Source of the DNA: Mugil cephalus
Lineage: Eukaryota; Chordata; Actinopteri; Mugiliformes; Mugilidae
Length of the DNA stretch: 64,000 nucleotides
Direction of reading: 5' to 3'
NCBI RefSeq assembly: GCF_022458985.1
Contig: NC_061771.1
Span: forward strand, 13,307,001 to 13,371,000
In this document: in pieces, positions 13,308 through 26,000 of the stretch
How positions within the stretch are numbered: the first letter of the stretch is position 1
Layout of the letters: every line of letters starts with the position of its first letter
The notes under the pieces: generated by a model
What the model was told of the DNA's origin: nothing
The model's database searches: none
The model's input: the letters and a program-made list of their open reading frames with translations, nothing else
Translations under genes and position numbers: made by a program

Positions 13308-13519
13308 TTTTATATGTTAAGAACACGCAGTTTGGTTTGATTTCTTTCTGTCTGGTATCACGTGTGTAACAACACTATTTCTTGAGGTGTGCCAGGTAAA
13401 TAAAACAATTCAAAAACATAATGAATGTCAGTAAACAAACTGAATTGAAAAGCAAAGCAGATTTTATGAGTTCCTTATTGTTGTTCCTTTAACAATAAAA
13501 TGTTATAATAAAATATAAA

Positions 13520-16500
13520 ACAAATAAAATCTGAATACATGATTACTAGATTCATACGTGCATGAATAAGATCCACAAGAGATATGAAGTGTTATAGAAA
13601 ATAAAGTTCCTAATTCTTCCATTAGATGCTGTAAAACACAAAACGCTATTAACCTCGTTCATCATCTTGAGCTTTTAGCAGAGGGCCGCGTGTCTATCTT
13701 TATCCACACGGGGGCAGCAAATCTTATAAAATAAATGACCTTTTAATTGTGAGTCCTCGAGCGAGAACAGGCCATCCAAGGGTAAAGACACCAAAAATAC
13801 TTCATGTCCTTACCCGCTGACCAACAAATTCAGAGTCTGAATGCAATTGAGTCAAAAAAAAAAAAAAAAAGAGCATGTCACCATCTTGATTTCTTTTTAG
13901 ACATCAGTTTAACTGAGGAAACATAAGACTCCCTATTAAGTACTTGTGTTTTGATTTTAACTATTTGAATTCTTGCAAATCAACTAATTATGCCTCGGTT
14001 CAAATATGCGCTATTTTTACCAGTGTATCTACAACATATTTTTAAATAATGAATGTTGAAATGTGTAATTGCCTGATACAATGTGTATCTCATCTTATTA
14101 CCACTCATTACAGCACTCTGCAGATCAGATATGCCTCTGATCACCACGGACTGCCCTACCATAAATCTGTTTTCCCTCGAGTCTCTCCTCAGTGTATTGA
14201 CATATTGATCACTGCCTCATCCCCTCCAATCCGGTGCTGAACGGCCGAGAATCAAACCACTAAGCAGTTAGTCGTTATTGATGGGCGAGCGCTTTCTGCA
14301 AACTGCTGTCCACCTTCATAAAACACGGGAATCCGGGGGAAAACAGCTCGATGGCTGATGGTGAGTCACACCGAAGTGTTTTCTGTAATAAGCTACCCCT
14401 TCCAGGAAGCCCCATGTTGGCGGGGAGAAAAAAGGGAAAGGCAGACTTCACAGGGACTCGACTGGGGAATGCTTCTTTGTTTCTTGTTTTATTCATTCAG
14501 TTCCTCTTGGTTAATTATGACCTGGACGTATGTAACTATCTCATTCAGTCATTTGCACAAAAAAACACAGATATTTTTATTCCTTTTAAAACCCACATTA
14601 TTTCTGGCACTATTTAGCAGTGTTTTAAATAATTATTTGCTTCTTGACATAAAATGTAAAGCACTCATTTAACTGGTAAATAGTTAAGGGTCCATTCCTA
14701 CTGTACGTGAACGTTAAACTATTGCTGCTTTACGTGTTTTACGCGTGTATGCATTGACCAACGGTGACTTAGCCATTAAAGCGAGCCGTGCTGCCTCTTC
14801 AGCAGCTCCCTCTGGCAGCTCAGCTCAACCCGAATACAGAGGAGAGGCCGAAAAACTGGTTTAGACATGAAAACAGGGAGGAGGGCTGTTTACGAATGTA
14901 CAGAAAGCAATGACGGGGCTCGTGATGATACGGAACAATCGCCACAGCTCACCACTTCATTATTACATCTGCTCAAAGAAAGTGCATCACGAGGCATTCG
15001 ACCTTTCTCACCACGTTTTCAATGATTAGCATCACAAAACAGACATGTAAACAAAATATGAATACACGTATCAATATACTGTCTGACTCCTTTCTGGAAT
15101 ACACATCCCATTTAAACTAGAAGTACTATATCTGGGTGCTTCGACAGCAGAGAACGCAACATACGAGGTGAAATACTTGTTTGGGGTTGTGAGTGCAGTG
15201 GGCAGGGAGGAGATCACAAGAGGCAAAGACCCACAGTGGATGAGTGGACTGATATCATCTATGGCATTTTCCAAGATGGAGAGGATTACTTTCTCTATTA
15301 GAAGGCAACGGGATGCGTTTCATAACAGACAGGAAAGATGGACTGGAGTGTATCGCACCTACAATAGCGTACTTTATTTGATAAAATCTTGTTGGCAGCG
15401 AATTTTGTTGTTTTTTTAATTTTTTTCGTTTTGTTTTTTGAGCAACTACGATATACTGAGGAGATGTCCCGAAGTTCTCGTTCAAAATAGATTTAGTATC
15501 GTGCATAAGACCAAAATGAGCATGTGAACCTCCATGCGAGAGATTTGTTTTTACATCTGTGTCGGGACCAATTTGAAAAGTCAAGTCTTTCTCTTTGTGC
15601 CTTCGAATGCGTGTCCTTACACGACTGAAAGTTAACGCCCAACAGAGAAAAACTATCACCACCATCCTCATTGATTCCTTCTTTGAACGACAGTTACGCT
15701 GCTATTGGGAGATGCACGTAACATGGAAAAGGTGAAGGCCCAGCAGATGTTTAGATGTATTTGCCGTACGTATACTAGAATTAAATTAGGACTGCTTTGA
15801 ATTTAAAGCCTTGAAAAACTGAAATACTAAGTCACTGACGTTTGATTTGAGCCACCAAAACATACAAAATAATAATGAAAGCCTTAACTCATTAATAAAT
15901 GTGTAGTTTTTGAGCCGATGGTCTCGTGGTGGTGAAGCCTTCAGATTCGGTCCGTGTGGAGATGCAACCTGTAAAAATGACAGTGGGTGGTTACACCCCA
16001 CACATCACGCACCAGAGATGATAAAAGAGGCGAGATTACGCCGCTGCTGCTTTTTCTTTTGATTATCCAAGAGCCCTGATTTCCAAACATCAAAAGTGCT
16101 TCCTGCAATTTGAGGCACTTCCCGCCAGCTCTCAGTCATTCTGTCTCCCCACACACAGGCACATCACTTTTCATATTGTTGACCTGCCTCCAACACCAGG
16201 CTCCAGTGTGTGGAAATGAGCCACAGAGATGATATCGCGCCACATTTCTATGGTCAGCACACAGAGGCAGAGAGCGAACGAGGGAGGGCGTGTGAAAATG
16301 AACATTTCATATTTACCCAGGGACTTCCCTATCTGGAGCTACTGACAGGTCCTGTAGCCAGCGCGCACACACACGCCCATTGTGCGAGTTCCTGCGGCGT
16401 GGCCCCCGTTGAATAAAGTACACACTCTGCACTTAATTCTCACAATCAAAACTATTCCGGGTCAGCGAACGTGGCTTTTTTTTTTTTTTTTTTTTTTCTC

Positions 16501-16940
16501 TCATGCATTCAGAATTTTGCTCCACGTATGTTTATGTTGAATCGGTGCATGCGCTTATTGTGCTGGGAGCGATGTGACTCATGAAACATTCACGGGTGTT
16601 TCTCCTACATAATGCAGTAACCTACCGACACTCCTGACCGCTGACATTTTATTTTTTTCCTTTTGCGTTTAAGTCACGCACAGACACTAATGTTGTGCCA
16701 CCTCATTGCTCGTTCCTCATCGCACCCCTCAGCAGCACCTGTACATCTGAAAATAGTTGGTTTGACGTGTGTTGTATCATTTCCCCACATACTCAAACCT
16801 CACCCAGCTTTTAAAGTGCACCGGCCTCAGCAGCTTGCGTCTATTCCTAAATTTAAGCTCACAAATGGAGAACAGAAACACTCGACCTGGAACAGAAACA
16901 CCGTCTGACGGAACCAGAGCCTTCCTGCGCTGTATTTATA
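13520..16940. other. Gap between convergent slc44a1 and spock3 3' ends
   Basis: No gene is supported in these 3.4 kb. There are short poly-A and poly-T runs (about 13856-13870, 16476-16498). The longest frame, on the minus strand at 15255-15671, is discussed under rejected items. Both flanking genes are transcribed towards this interval. Confidence 0.6.
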
Positions 16941-16968
16941 TACGACGCAGACGTTGGTCAATATAGCC

Positions 16969-16974
16969 TTTATT
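16969..16974 (-). terminator. spock3: spock3 polyadenylation signal
   Basis: AATAAA on the minus strand, about 2.1 kb past the spock3 stop codon. That 3'UTR length (about 16950-19112) is plausible for this gene. No other coding sequence is seen in the interval. Confidence 0.5.
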
Positions 16975-19112
16975 TCAGCAAATCATACATACACCGTAAA
17001 AAATGCATCTGTATCATGACCTTTGAACACTATCAGAGCAGTGATGACAGTGCGCGATTGGTTAAGAGTGGCTACAGTGTCTGAGGTCGTCAAAATGATT
17101 TGCATGTCATCGCACTCGTGGAACCGCACACTTTAAGACTGAAGCGTTTTCCAGTTCGTAAAGTGTATTGAAATTCCATGTTAGAAAGGAAGAGGGAAGC
17201 GGGAAAAAAAAAAGAAAAAAAGAGAGAAAGGACAGACAGTGAAACGAAACAAATACAGGGCAGTTAAATGGCACTTTTCAGGTCTTAACATGGAATTTCA
17301 ACAGATTCAAAATGAAGCCCGACGGCTTTAATCGTAAATGAACGCAGGAGCGCAGCTGATCCCAGGTCAGCATAAACAGTCATGTGACTCATCGACGGTA
17401 CACACATCTGGGATCAGAACACATTTTACACCCTGACAGATATACACTACTTAGAGCGGGTACAAATCAAGCTTTCGAAAACAAAGTAAAAGCGAACACT
17501 GTAAGATGATCATCCGTTTTTTTGTTTTTTTTTTCATATAAAGCTGTCTAAACCAAAGCTTCCTCTAGCCAGTGTATAATATATAAAACATTTTCAAATC
17601 CAGCGGAATCTAAGTGTTGGTATGCCTTAACTGCTAAGCATCTCTGTGCTTCTCTACATTCTAGCTATCCTATGTACAAATCAAGAGATCTGAAGTATGG
17701 CCTAGAAGAAACACGTCATAAGAGAGACTCGGGACACGTGCCTCACAGAAATCCACTGCAGGTGTAAAGCCGCTCTTATGAGGTGTAATGACAAGTTGAT
17801 GTCGGTCCAGTAAGCATGCTTCTCCCACCACCCGTCCTTCCCAGTAAAAGGCACGCCTTATCCTTTAACCCCTGCCCACATATTCCCAACAGGTCTGCAT
17901 GGCTCTACGGTTTTATTACTGTGCAAGAGATTTGTTTTGTCACGCCGTGTGCTCAAATCAGTTTAAAAACCAGCACATGAGGTTTTCTTTGAGCTCACTG
18001 GCCTATCAAAGGTTAGTAAACTTTTTTTTTTCCTTTTGAGATGTATTTGTGGCTCAATCCGTTTACATCAAGTGTAGCTTCATCTGTACATGCTTCTCCT
18101 TCTACATTGTGAGTTTCACGCAGGGGTTTAGCCTCCGGTCCTACGGACTGAAACAACATCACGCAGAATTGGACATGCTAAGACAAATAGGTTTCATCTT
18201 CTGTGTTCACCCTACAATGGATTAGAAAAATAGATAACCATAATATTTCCCCTGCCGGAAACACCACCGGACAAAAAAGTAATTTGTCTCTCCTCGTCGC
18301 GGAGCCTTTGAGATGATTTGACTCGATTTGTGCCTCGGTGAAAACAGCTAGCATGTCGGTTCCGATTGTTATCCGACTTACTTTCTTTTCGTGTGTGTTT
18401 GTTTTTTTGTTTTTTTTTTTGCCTTAATTTTCTTAATGAAGCATGTCTAACTCTTATCTTGTTTTTCCACACAGTTACAGTCACAGTTACAAATCAAGAT
18501 CAGAAGAAACCTAAAGAGTGCAATATTCTCTTATCTACATCATCAACATCCCACCTATACACAGGAACATTTGATAAAGGACTCGAGAGGTCGGGGGAGG
18601 AGAGGAAGAAGATGAAGGAATGGAGTGGGGGGGAAGTCTCTAAATCTCTTTAACGTTGCGCCTTAGGCATAAACACACTCAGGCATCGGAGTGTTGCACA
18701 AGGACACCAGGACACACTGGAGGACATAGACTGTCCGATGAAGGGGAAGGTCTTTGCACACGTGACCAGTCCAAAGCAATGGACTGGCTGTCAATGAGTC
18801 CCTGTTATATTCTCAGGTTGGCTGACACACAAGTGAACAAGTGCCATTAACCACTCATATTTTATACTTAAACAGGAAGAGAAATCATAAAACGTTTTTC
18901 AAGAATATTGTTTTTTTTTCTTCTTTTTGTTTCTTTAAACTTATGAACAAACAATACACGGAGAGTAGTCCATAGGCTGTTAGTACGATTAAGTATCTGC
19001 CTGGGGAGTCGCCTAGAAACGTGCAGTTTGACCAAACAAACAGTTTTCACTTTTTTCTTTTCAAATTATTACTGATTTCTTTTTTTCTTTTCTTTTTCTT
19101 TTTTTTCTAAAG

Positions 19113-22100
19113 TTACGACAGGTACTCGTCGTTGTCGTCGCCGTCGTCCTCGTCTTCGTCGTCCTCGTCGTCCATACCTGCTTGGTCGTTGAGGACAAAC
19201 GAGTCTTCGTCGTCGTCGGTGAACAGTGAGTCTCCACTGCCGAGGTCTCCAGAAGACTCCAAAATCACACCTGGAAACAGAGGGAAAACCTTGTCGTAAT
19301 CAAAGAAATATTAATTAAAATGAGCAGGAAAATGGGGAAAAAAACAACTGATCCTTGACATGATAGAGACGTTGAAAGCATGCTAGCCAGCTAGTAGACG
19401 CCACTACTACCACATCTACCACATGATGAGACAGTGAACCAGTGATGTCTCGAGAGCATATTTTTTGTTATATACGCTACCAGTCAAAAGTTTGCACTTT
19501 CTTTGAGTTTACAGTCTATGGCTGTGTCCAAAATCGCCCCCTAAGCCCTATACAGGACCCTTTATAGGGGTTACGCCATTGGTAATGGAAATTTCCCATA
19601 AAGCACTGCAGTAGTGAGTAAAAGTAGTGACCATCCGATAAACATTATTTTATTTTATCTTTTCATTTCATGAACAACACACATATTTGTTAACAAAATC
19701 ATCACGTGTTAGTAATGTGTAAAAATAATGGGACGTCACTGACTGCGCGTCAAACAATGATACGTGTAGCATTTGAAAGCTGTTGGGGTTGAGCTCACTA
19801 TATAGTGAAACCCTACGTAGGGAGTAGGGGTAAGGGAGCGAGTGAACGATTTTGGACACAGGCTATGATTCCAAACGCCACAGTGAATAACAAAAAACCC
19901 CAATGATGTGCCGCATACTGCCTACTGCCGTTGGCTAGGCTAGTTAGCCTGCTGGTCTGTGCCTTAGATCTTGGCACAAGGGATTGTAACATCTTATCCT
20001 GTATATTAATGAACGTTTTCTTTTCTTGTACATATTTAAAAATGAATCCTATAATCTACATTTGCTGATAAATAAATCAGCTAATCAGATAATAAGTGTC
20101 TTCAAAGTTTTAGAACACGTTTTGTCACGTGATTGATTTCATGGACTCTGAAAACGTACGAGTTCCTCAGAAACACGTCATAAAACCAGAAACCGTTGGT
20201 GGGTTCAGCCTACCGCAGTCTGCAGGGCCGTGGGTGCGTGAGCCTGCCACCTCGTTGCCATAGCGATCCACACACCAACACTGTCCGCTGCTGCTGTGAC
20301 ACTGGTGGGACCTGTAGTAACCATCCTCATCACAGGACGGCAGATACTGACCTGCCAACCCAAAGCACACAGATGCACACAATGAGTTCAGGCAGCACAA
20401 TGGGGGTTTTGTGTGTGTGTGTGTGTGTTTGTGTGCTTCTGCGTGTGTCTCACCGAGTAACTTCTTCCCGGCTTGTTTTTTGTTGATGCTGGACAGCTCT
20501 GCTTTACAAGGAGAATCTGAAAGGAAGAGACGGGGGACTTTGGTAAACTGCAAGAGTCGGCTTTTCTCGGAATGCATCTGTTTGTGTGGACCTTGCTTCC
20601 TTTGTGTACTTTTTGCTTTCGTCATGATGTTTGTTATCCTGCTGTCTTAGCATTTACGAGTGAAGCGCCAGTGACTCATCTTTTAATACAGTTCCTTTAC
20701 CCAACCCCACCCCAAAAAAGAAGAGAAAACCAAATTTTCCCCCCTCAGTCTCGCACAATGGTATTTTATGCAGTTTACTGTGCTGCGTTCTGTTGCATTT
20801 CACCGTGCTTCAGAGAGTACAGTAATGTGCTGCACGTGTAGAGGTAGAATATGACATTATGACTGAGCTTTTTATTTCTGTGTGGAGGGGAGGGTTACAA
20901 AAGAAAAGTCTAGTTCTTTACAACTTAGGGGTTGTTTTCAGAGGTCGCGCTATCATTTCACACCACGTTCACCACAGTGAATGCTGAGAATGGAGCACAA
21001 TTGGAGAATTTTCAGTATATGGGGCTTCCAAATACTCATGGTGTGACCGCGTCATGCGAGGTGTGGTGAAGATAAAAAGGTCAGGAAAATGAAGCGACAG
21101 AACAAGACGACTTGTGCTAAAATAAGGTGCCGTGACGCTTGTTTTGTTTTGTTTTTTTAGTGTGACCAGACGTCGCTGTTGCCAGTGAACACATGTGACG
21201 TGAACTTGTGAATCGTGTTTTTCCAGTTGCGGATGCATTCCGAGTCTTCCTGTGCCTTCAGGTGGAGCGTATGCAGGTGCCATACCTGTGTACCTCTGGA
21301 AGCCTGTGCACCACTCGGAGCTGGTGATGACTTTGTCGGGGTGTGTGTCGCAGGATTTGAAGAACGCGTCGGAGCACGGCTCATTCCTGTCCAGGTAGAG
21401 GCTCTTGATCTCAGACTGGTCCAGCTGCAGGTCAAAGTTTGTGTCCAGCCGGGAGAACATCCAGCCCAGAGGGTCCTTGCAAATAGGTGACGCCCCGACG
21501 TCAAACTCTGTGGGAGAAGATCGGAGAAGAGGGAGTGAAGACGTTGTGAGATATCTCTGTGTGAGGATCAATGTTGTGTCTCTGGTTGTTTCTCCACTTA
21601 TATAGGTGTTGCCGTGTGACTCACTGTTCTTCTCTGGCTTCTGGACCTTCACCCTCTTGTGGTTGCCGTTCTCGTGCAGCACTCTGAACCAGTCTCTCAG
21701 ACGACTCACCACCTCCTTCAGATCCGACTCGCTGCACACTGAGGAATAACAGCGCAGATGATTAATGATGGTAAAGTGATTCTCGGGTGTCTCCAGCTAT
21801 GGCACAGCTGCACTGAAAGCTGCGGAGATTTAGTGCCACAAAGGCACTTTCGCACGGCAGAAGCTTTACATTAAACATGAAGTGGAAATCTTTTTGATTA
21901 AGGGGAATTTATTGTTTCCTCCGCAGAGTGTCCTTGCTTGCAGTGTGCGTTACTGTGTGCAGAACAGTGTTACCTTTCTTTTCTGCAGAACTCTGTTCGG
22001 ACTCAGCAGGGCAAGGACACATGCCAGAACACTTCACGGCAATCTTCTTTCCTGTGATGCATGCCTGGTAGTCTAACTTACACTGATCAGACACACAGAG

Positions 22101-22977
22101 AGAAGGGGAAGCCAAAATCAAAATTCAGATCTCGTCAAGAGGAAATGAAAATAAAGAGACTAATGTGTGAGAGATGACGTGATTGTGCGCTAGCGCGCGC
22201 GCGTGTGTGTGCGTTTGGGTACCTTGGTGGAGTAGGTGTGGCCATCAGTTCCGCAAACAGGCGAGGGGTGAACCACAGGGCAGGGTTTACACTTCGACCC
22301 TGGGCTCTGGTACAGATTGGCATCTTTAAAACTGTGGAGGAGATTCAAAGGTCTGAGCATCTTTCAGTGTCTTCCAAGCATTTTGCACCCGCGAGGAATT
22401 GTCTTGTACTTACATCATTTTTAGAAATGAGACATGGGTTTTTAGGATTTGTGTGTGATTATTTACAGATTTGCCAGCACTGTGTATCGGGAATTGTGTT
22501 GTCGCTAAGAATGGGAAATGAGGTCAGTGTGGTGTTACTGTCCTCTGTCCAGTCTGCAGTGTCCCAGACAGAAACACACACACACACATACACACACAAA
22601 GCCCATTCATATCACTTGGCAGGACTTTGTAAGGCAGTGCCAGTGCTGGGGTAATTGGACCAAACGGTAATGTCACACAACAGTCACAAGAGAGCCTAGC
22701 GACCAGCAGACGAGCTGTAACAACAACAAAAAAACAAAAGAAAAAGACAAGAGAAAAAGCCGCCCCACTGGTGTCGCTGCTTATCCCTCAAGATAAACAA
22801 GTGAGCAGGAAAAAAAAAATTAAGGAGGAGAAAACAGGAGGTGACGTTAAGTGATGAAGAGATTTAGAGATTATTCCACTCAGCTTTCATTTGTGGCTTT
22901 ATTTGTCATGGAAACTCCTGAATGCAAATTTGAGGGTCAGATTTGAAACACAGGTCCTGTTTGAAAGTGCAAGTGTA

Positions 22978-23057
<80 letters not shown>

Positions 23058-26000
23058 CTCACCTGACTCTCCTCTGGCTGACACAAGTTGGAGTCTTATA
23101 ATCCTCCGCCACGCACACTTTGTGGCGGCTGCATTTGATCTTCAGACAGGGGTCTTTGGCTGGATCGAGACCTGAAAACACAAATACACTCTTTAAGGAC
23201 TTTTTAAACATGTGCATATGTAGTGGACATTAATTGTGTGTGTGTGTGTGAGACTAAACATCTCTAATTGCAGAGCCTCCTAGAGAGACTGAGCTTGTGT
23301 GTGTACAGAAATAAAATCGTCCCAGGTCACATTTTGATGTTGCCGTAAGAATTTCTACTTTAGTCATTTTTAATTAAACTATTCACTTCCTTTCATTTCT
23401 AGAGATCCAGTCAGCATGGATCTAGCTGTGTGTTTATGTGTGTTTGTACTCTGGCAACGTCTCTGTTTCACACTGAACTCAAAGCCATAATACTGTTAAG
23501 TATGCTTACAGCTAAAAACAGATGGAACTGCTTTTAGCGGCTACTTCTGATCCTGCATCAGCCTGTGCCAGTCTCATGCGTGCTCTTGCACAGATCATCA
23601 AACCGATTCGGTGTCAGATCTCACGGCGGGGAGACCTACGCGGCTCTCGGGGCGAGAGCTGATTTTAGATCTGAATCTTAGGAAGCAGGTATGATCTTCG
23701 CCGATAAAGAAGAGCTAGCTGTTTCTGATCCCGTGTCAGGCTTTAAGGGAAACACCTAGAGAGCAAGATCCAAGACCTTTGGCTGTTCTCAGAACAGTGT
23801 GTGAGCGTCCTCTGCTCTGGAGAACCTTACTGTAATCCCTGAGCAGCTTTGGCAGATTATCCTGCCTCCATCCTCCAACGCACTAATGCTATTGTTTCCC
23901 TGTCGTGTCTCTCCCGGCCTGTGTGGATGTGTTTGGATACTGTGATAAGTGAGAGTGAACATGTCCATGTCCTGGTGTGCCAGGATGTGTGTAAGGGCTT
24001 ATCTCTGTCAGTAAGTACAGAGACAGAATAAGATGCCTCAAGAATAGAAAATCACCTTTTTGTTTTAGCTGGTTCTCGTAGTTAAAGAAATTGGGGACAA
24101 CATAGAAATATAATGCAGAAAAAAAATCTGTTTCCACAAACAAAAAAATTATTATCCATTGTGGTGGAAATACAAGTATGAGCCTGGACTGAACCGTCCC
24201 TATCAGATCAGAAAGACAGCTTTTTTTTCTTTTTGTTGTTGCCAGTTTCCATTATACTCCAACCGTAGAGCAATACTGAGTCACAGGGTGGACACTAATT
24301 GGTCATCATAGTTTACCAGCAATGTTATGTTTACAAGGGTCATGGGAGCCAGAGTGGTTCGAGAAAGATGATTCTACTGAAGCTGAAACCACAGACTCTA
24401 TGTGAGGTTAATGTAGCCAAAGTGAAGTCACGCGGCTGGTGCGCTGCTGTTTTGAAGCTCTGACTCTGACATTCGGTTTTAGCCGTATTGGTTTTAGTAG
24501 CCTGAAGTGACCGTACTTGGACAAACAGGGAGGAACCAGGGACGAGCGAGAACCTCAGAATGGCAGACATGTCAATCAGATATGCCCTCAAACAGACCTC
24601 ACTCTGAGACCCGACGTCTACTTTATTATGGAATTATTACCACCACCACACAGATAAGACCACGTGAATTATTTATCGATCTGGTATTTATGAAAATGAA
24701 TGAGAGTCCACTCCAGGCCCATTTGCAGCTCTGTCTGAATGTTTTTACCAAACATATTTCTTACTACTGCTACGTGCAACTGTTCGTTATCACCTGCTGA
24801 AAATATGACATCGCATCGTAATGCGGTAATTGGTATGAAATGTACACACCATCCGGTTATTGAAAGATAGACCCATTCTCTTGGTGTATGGTCAAACTTG
24901 GTGAATGATGCTGCAGCTACCGAAAAACTGAAGCTATCGTCTAAATCTGGTGGCTATGATACGATATTTTGTTCGATTTATATCCTCGGAATCTGGGATT
25001 AAATTCAGGCAACAGTGTGGGCATGATATACAGCAAAAACGGCAGTGGTCATCTATTTTTTTTTTTTTTTCTTTTGTCTTGTTTTATCAAACAACTCACA
25101 GCACAACCCTCCGGGCTTTCAAAATCACACCCACCTTGATCGAAGGGCTTGGATGGAGTCCATGTTCCAGGCTCCTGAAATCCATCAATAAACAAAATCA
25201 TGAAAACCTAGCAGAAGTACCATCTTGGGTGAATAATACATGGTCGGTGGAAGACTACGGGTCCTCATGCACTATTAACAAGTCATACAAACCTCCACTT
25301 CCTTTAAGGAGAAAGCATTAGAGACAGAGACAAATTTTGATTAGGTTCGTCTTCATGACTGAAAGCACGGCACAATCAAATAAAGAGACACGGATTTCTA
25401 GGAAACACATGTAAACAGACTATGAGTTTCAACCCTGTGGAGCATGCACTTATGTGGTCGAGACGATGTTGATGTTACAACAGCGGCTCTCAGCAGCATT
25501 AACGGGGCCCCTACCTCTTTATGTGCGAGCACATACGCTGCTTATGGCGCTCTGTTATGTCACGTAATTGGATTTGGTTTACATGTGGTATATACACACA
25601 CGGCAGAGGGAGGATATCAAATCAATCAAACACACTTAACAGTTTAAAGATGCCAAAAGAACCCTGCAAGGATTTAGGTTATGAAAATTCGATTGGATTT
25701 CAATAACAGTGACAAGCTCTTAGAGGACAATGAGTTCGCCCGTTCAAATTAAATGAAGGAGCAAGACATTCAAGTCAAATGAAATTAGGTTTGGTGGCAG
25801 TCAAATAGTAAAGCCAGTACAATTTACAATGCGCCTTAAAGCAGACTGTGTCATTTTTAGAATCTTTAAACCGCGGTTTGAAAAAAGTCTATTCATAGTT
25901 TGTTGTACAACAATGTTGTTACAAATCTGATCTTAAATGCAGAGCCAGAGGTGACATTTAAATCCACAATTACTCATAATATGGGTACCTCTATTAAAAT

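Noticed and set aside
15255..15671. 138-codon minus-strand frame starting MRMVVIVFLCWALTF
   Set aside because: It has a leader-like start, but the C-terminal half is low-complexity Lys-rich sequence over a T-rich run, with no recognisable domain, splice context or cysteine pattern. It is of chance length for 64 kb.
20636..20650. Possible 8-base spock3 micro-exon ending in a non-GT (AT) donor
   Set aside because: It was considered to fix a phase mismatch if the preceding exon ended at AG|GTACAC. The donor ACAG|GTATGG at 21286 closes the frame without it.
22205..22654. 149-codon plus-strand frame across a spock3 exon
   Set aside because: Antisense shadow of the exon at 22223-22331, ending in a CA repeat.
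22891..23175. 94-codon Cys/Val-rich frame
   Set aside because: Produced by the (GT)38 array.
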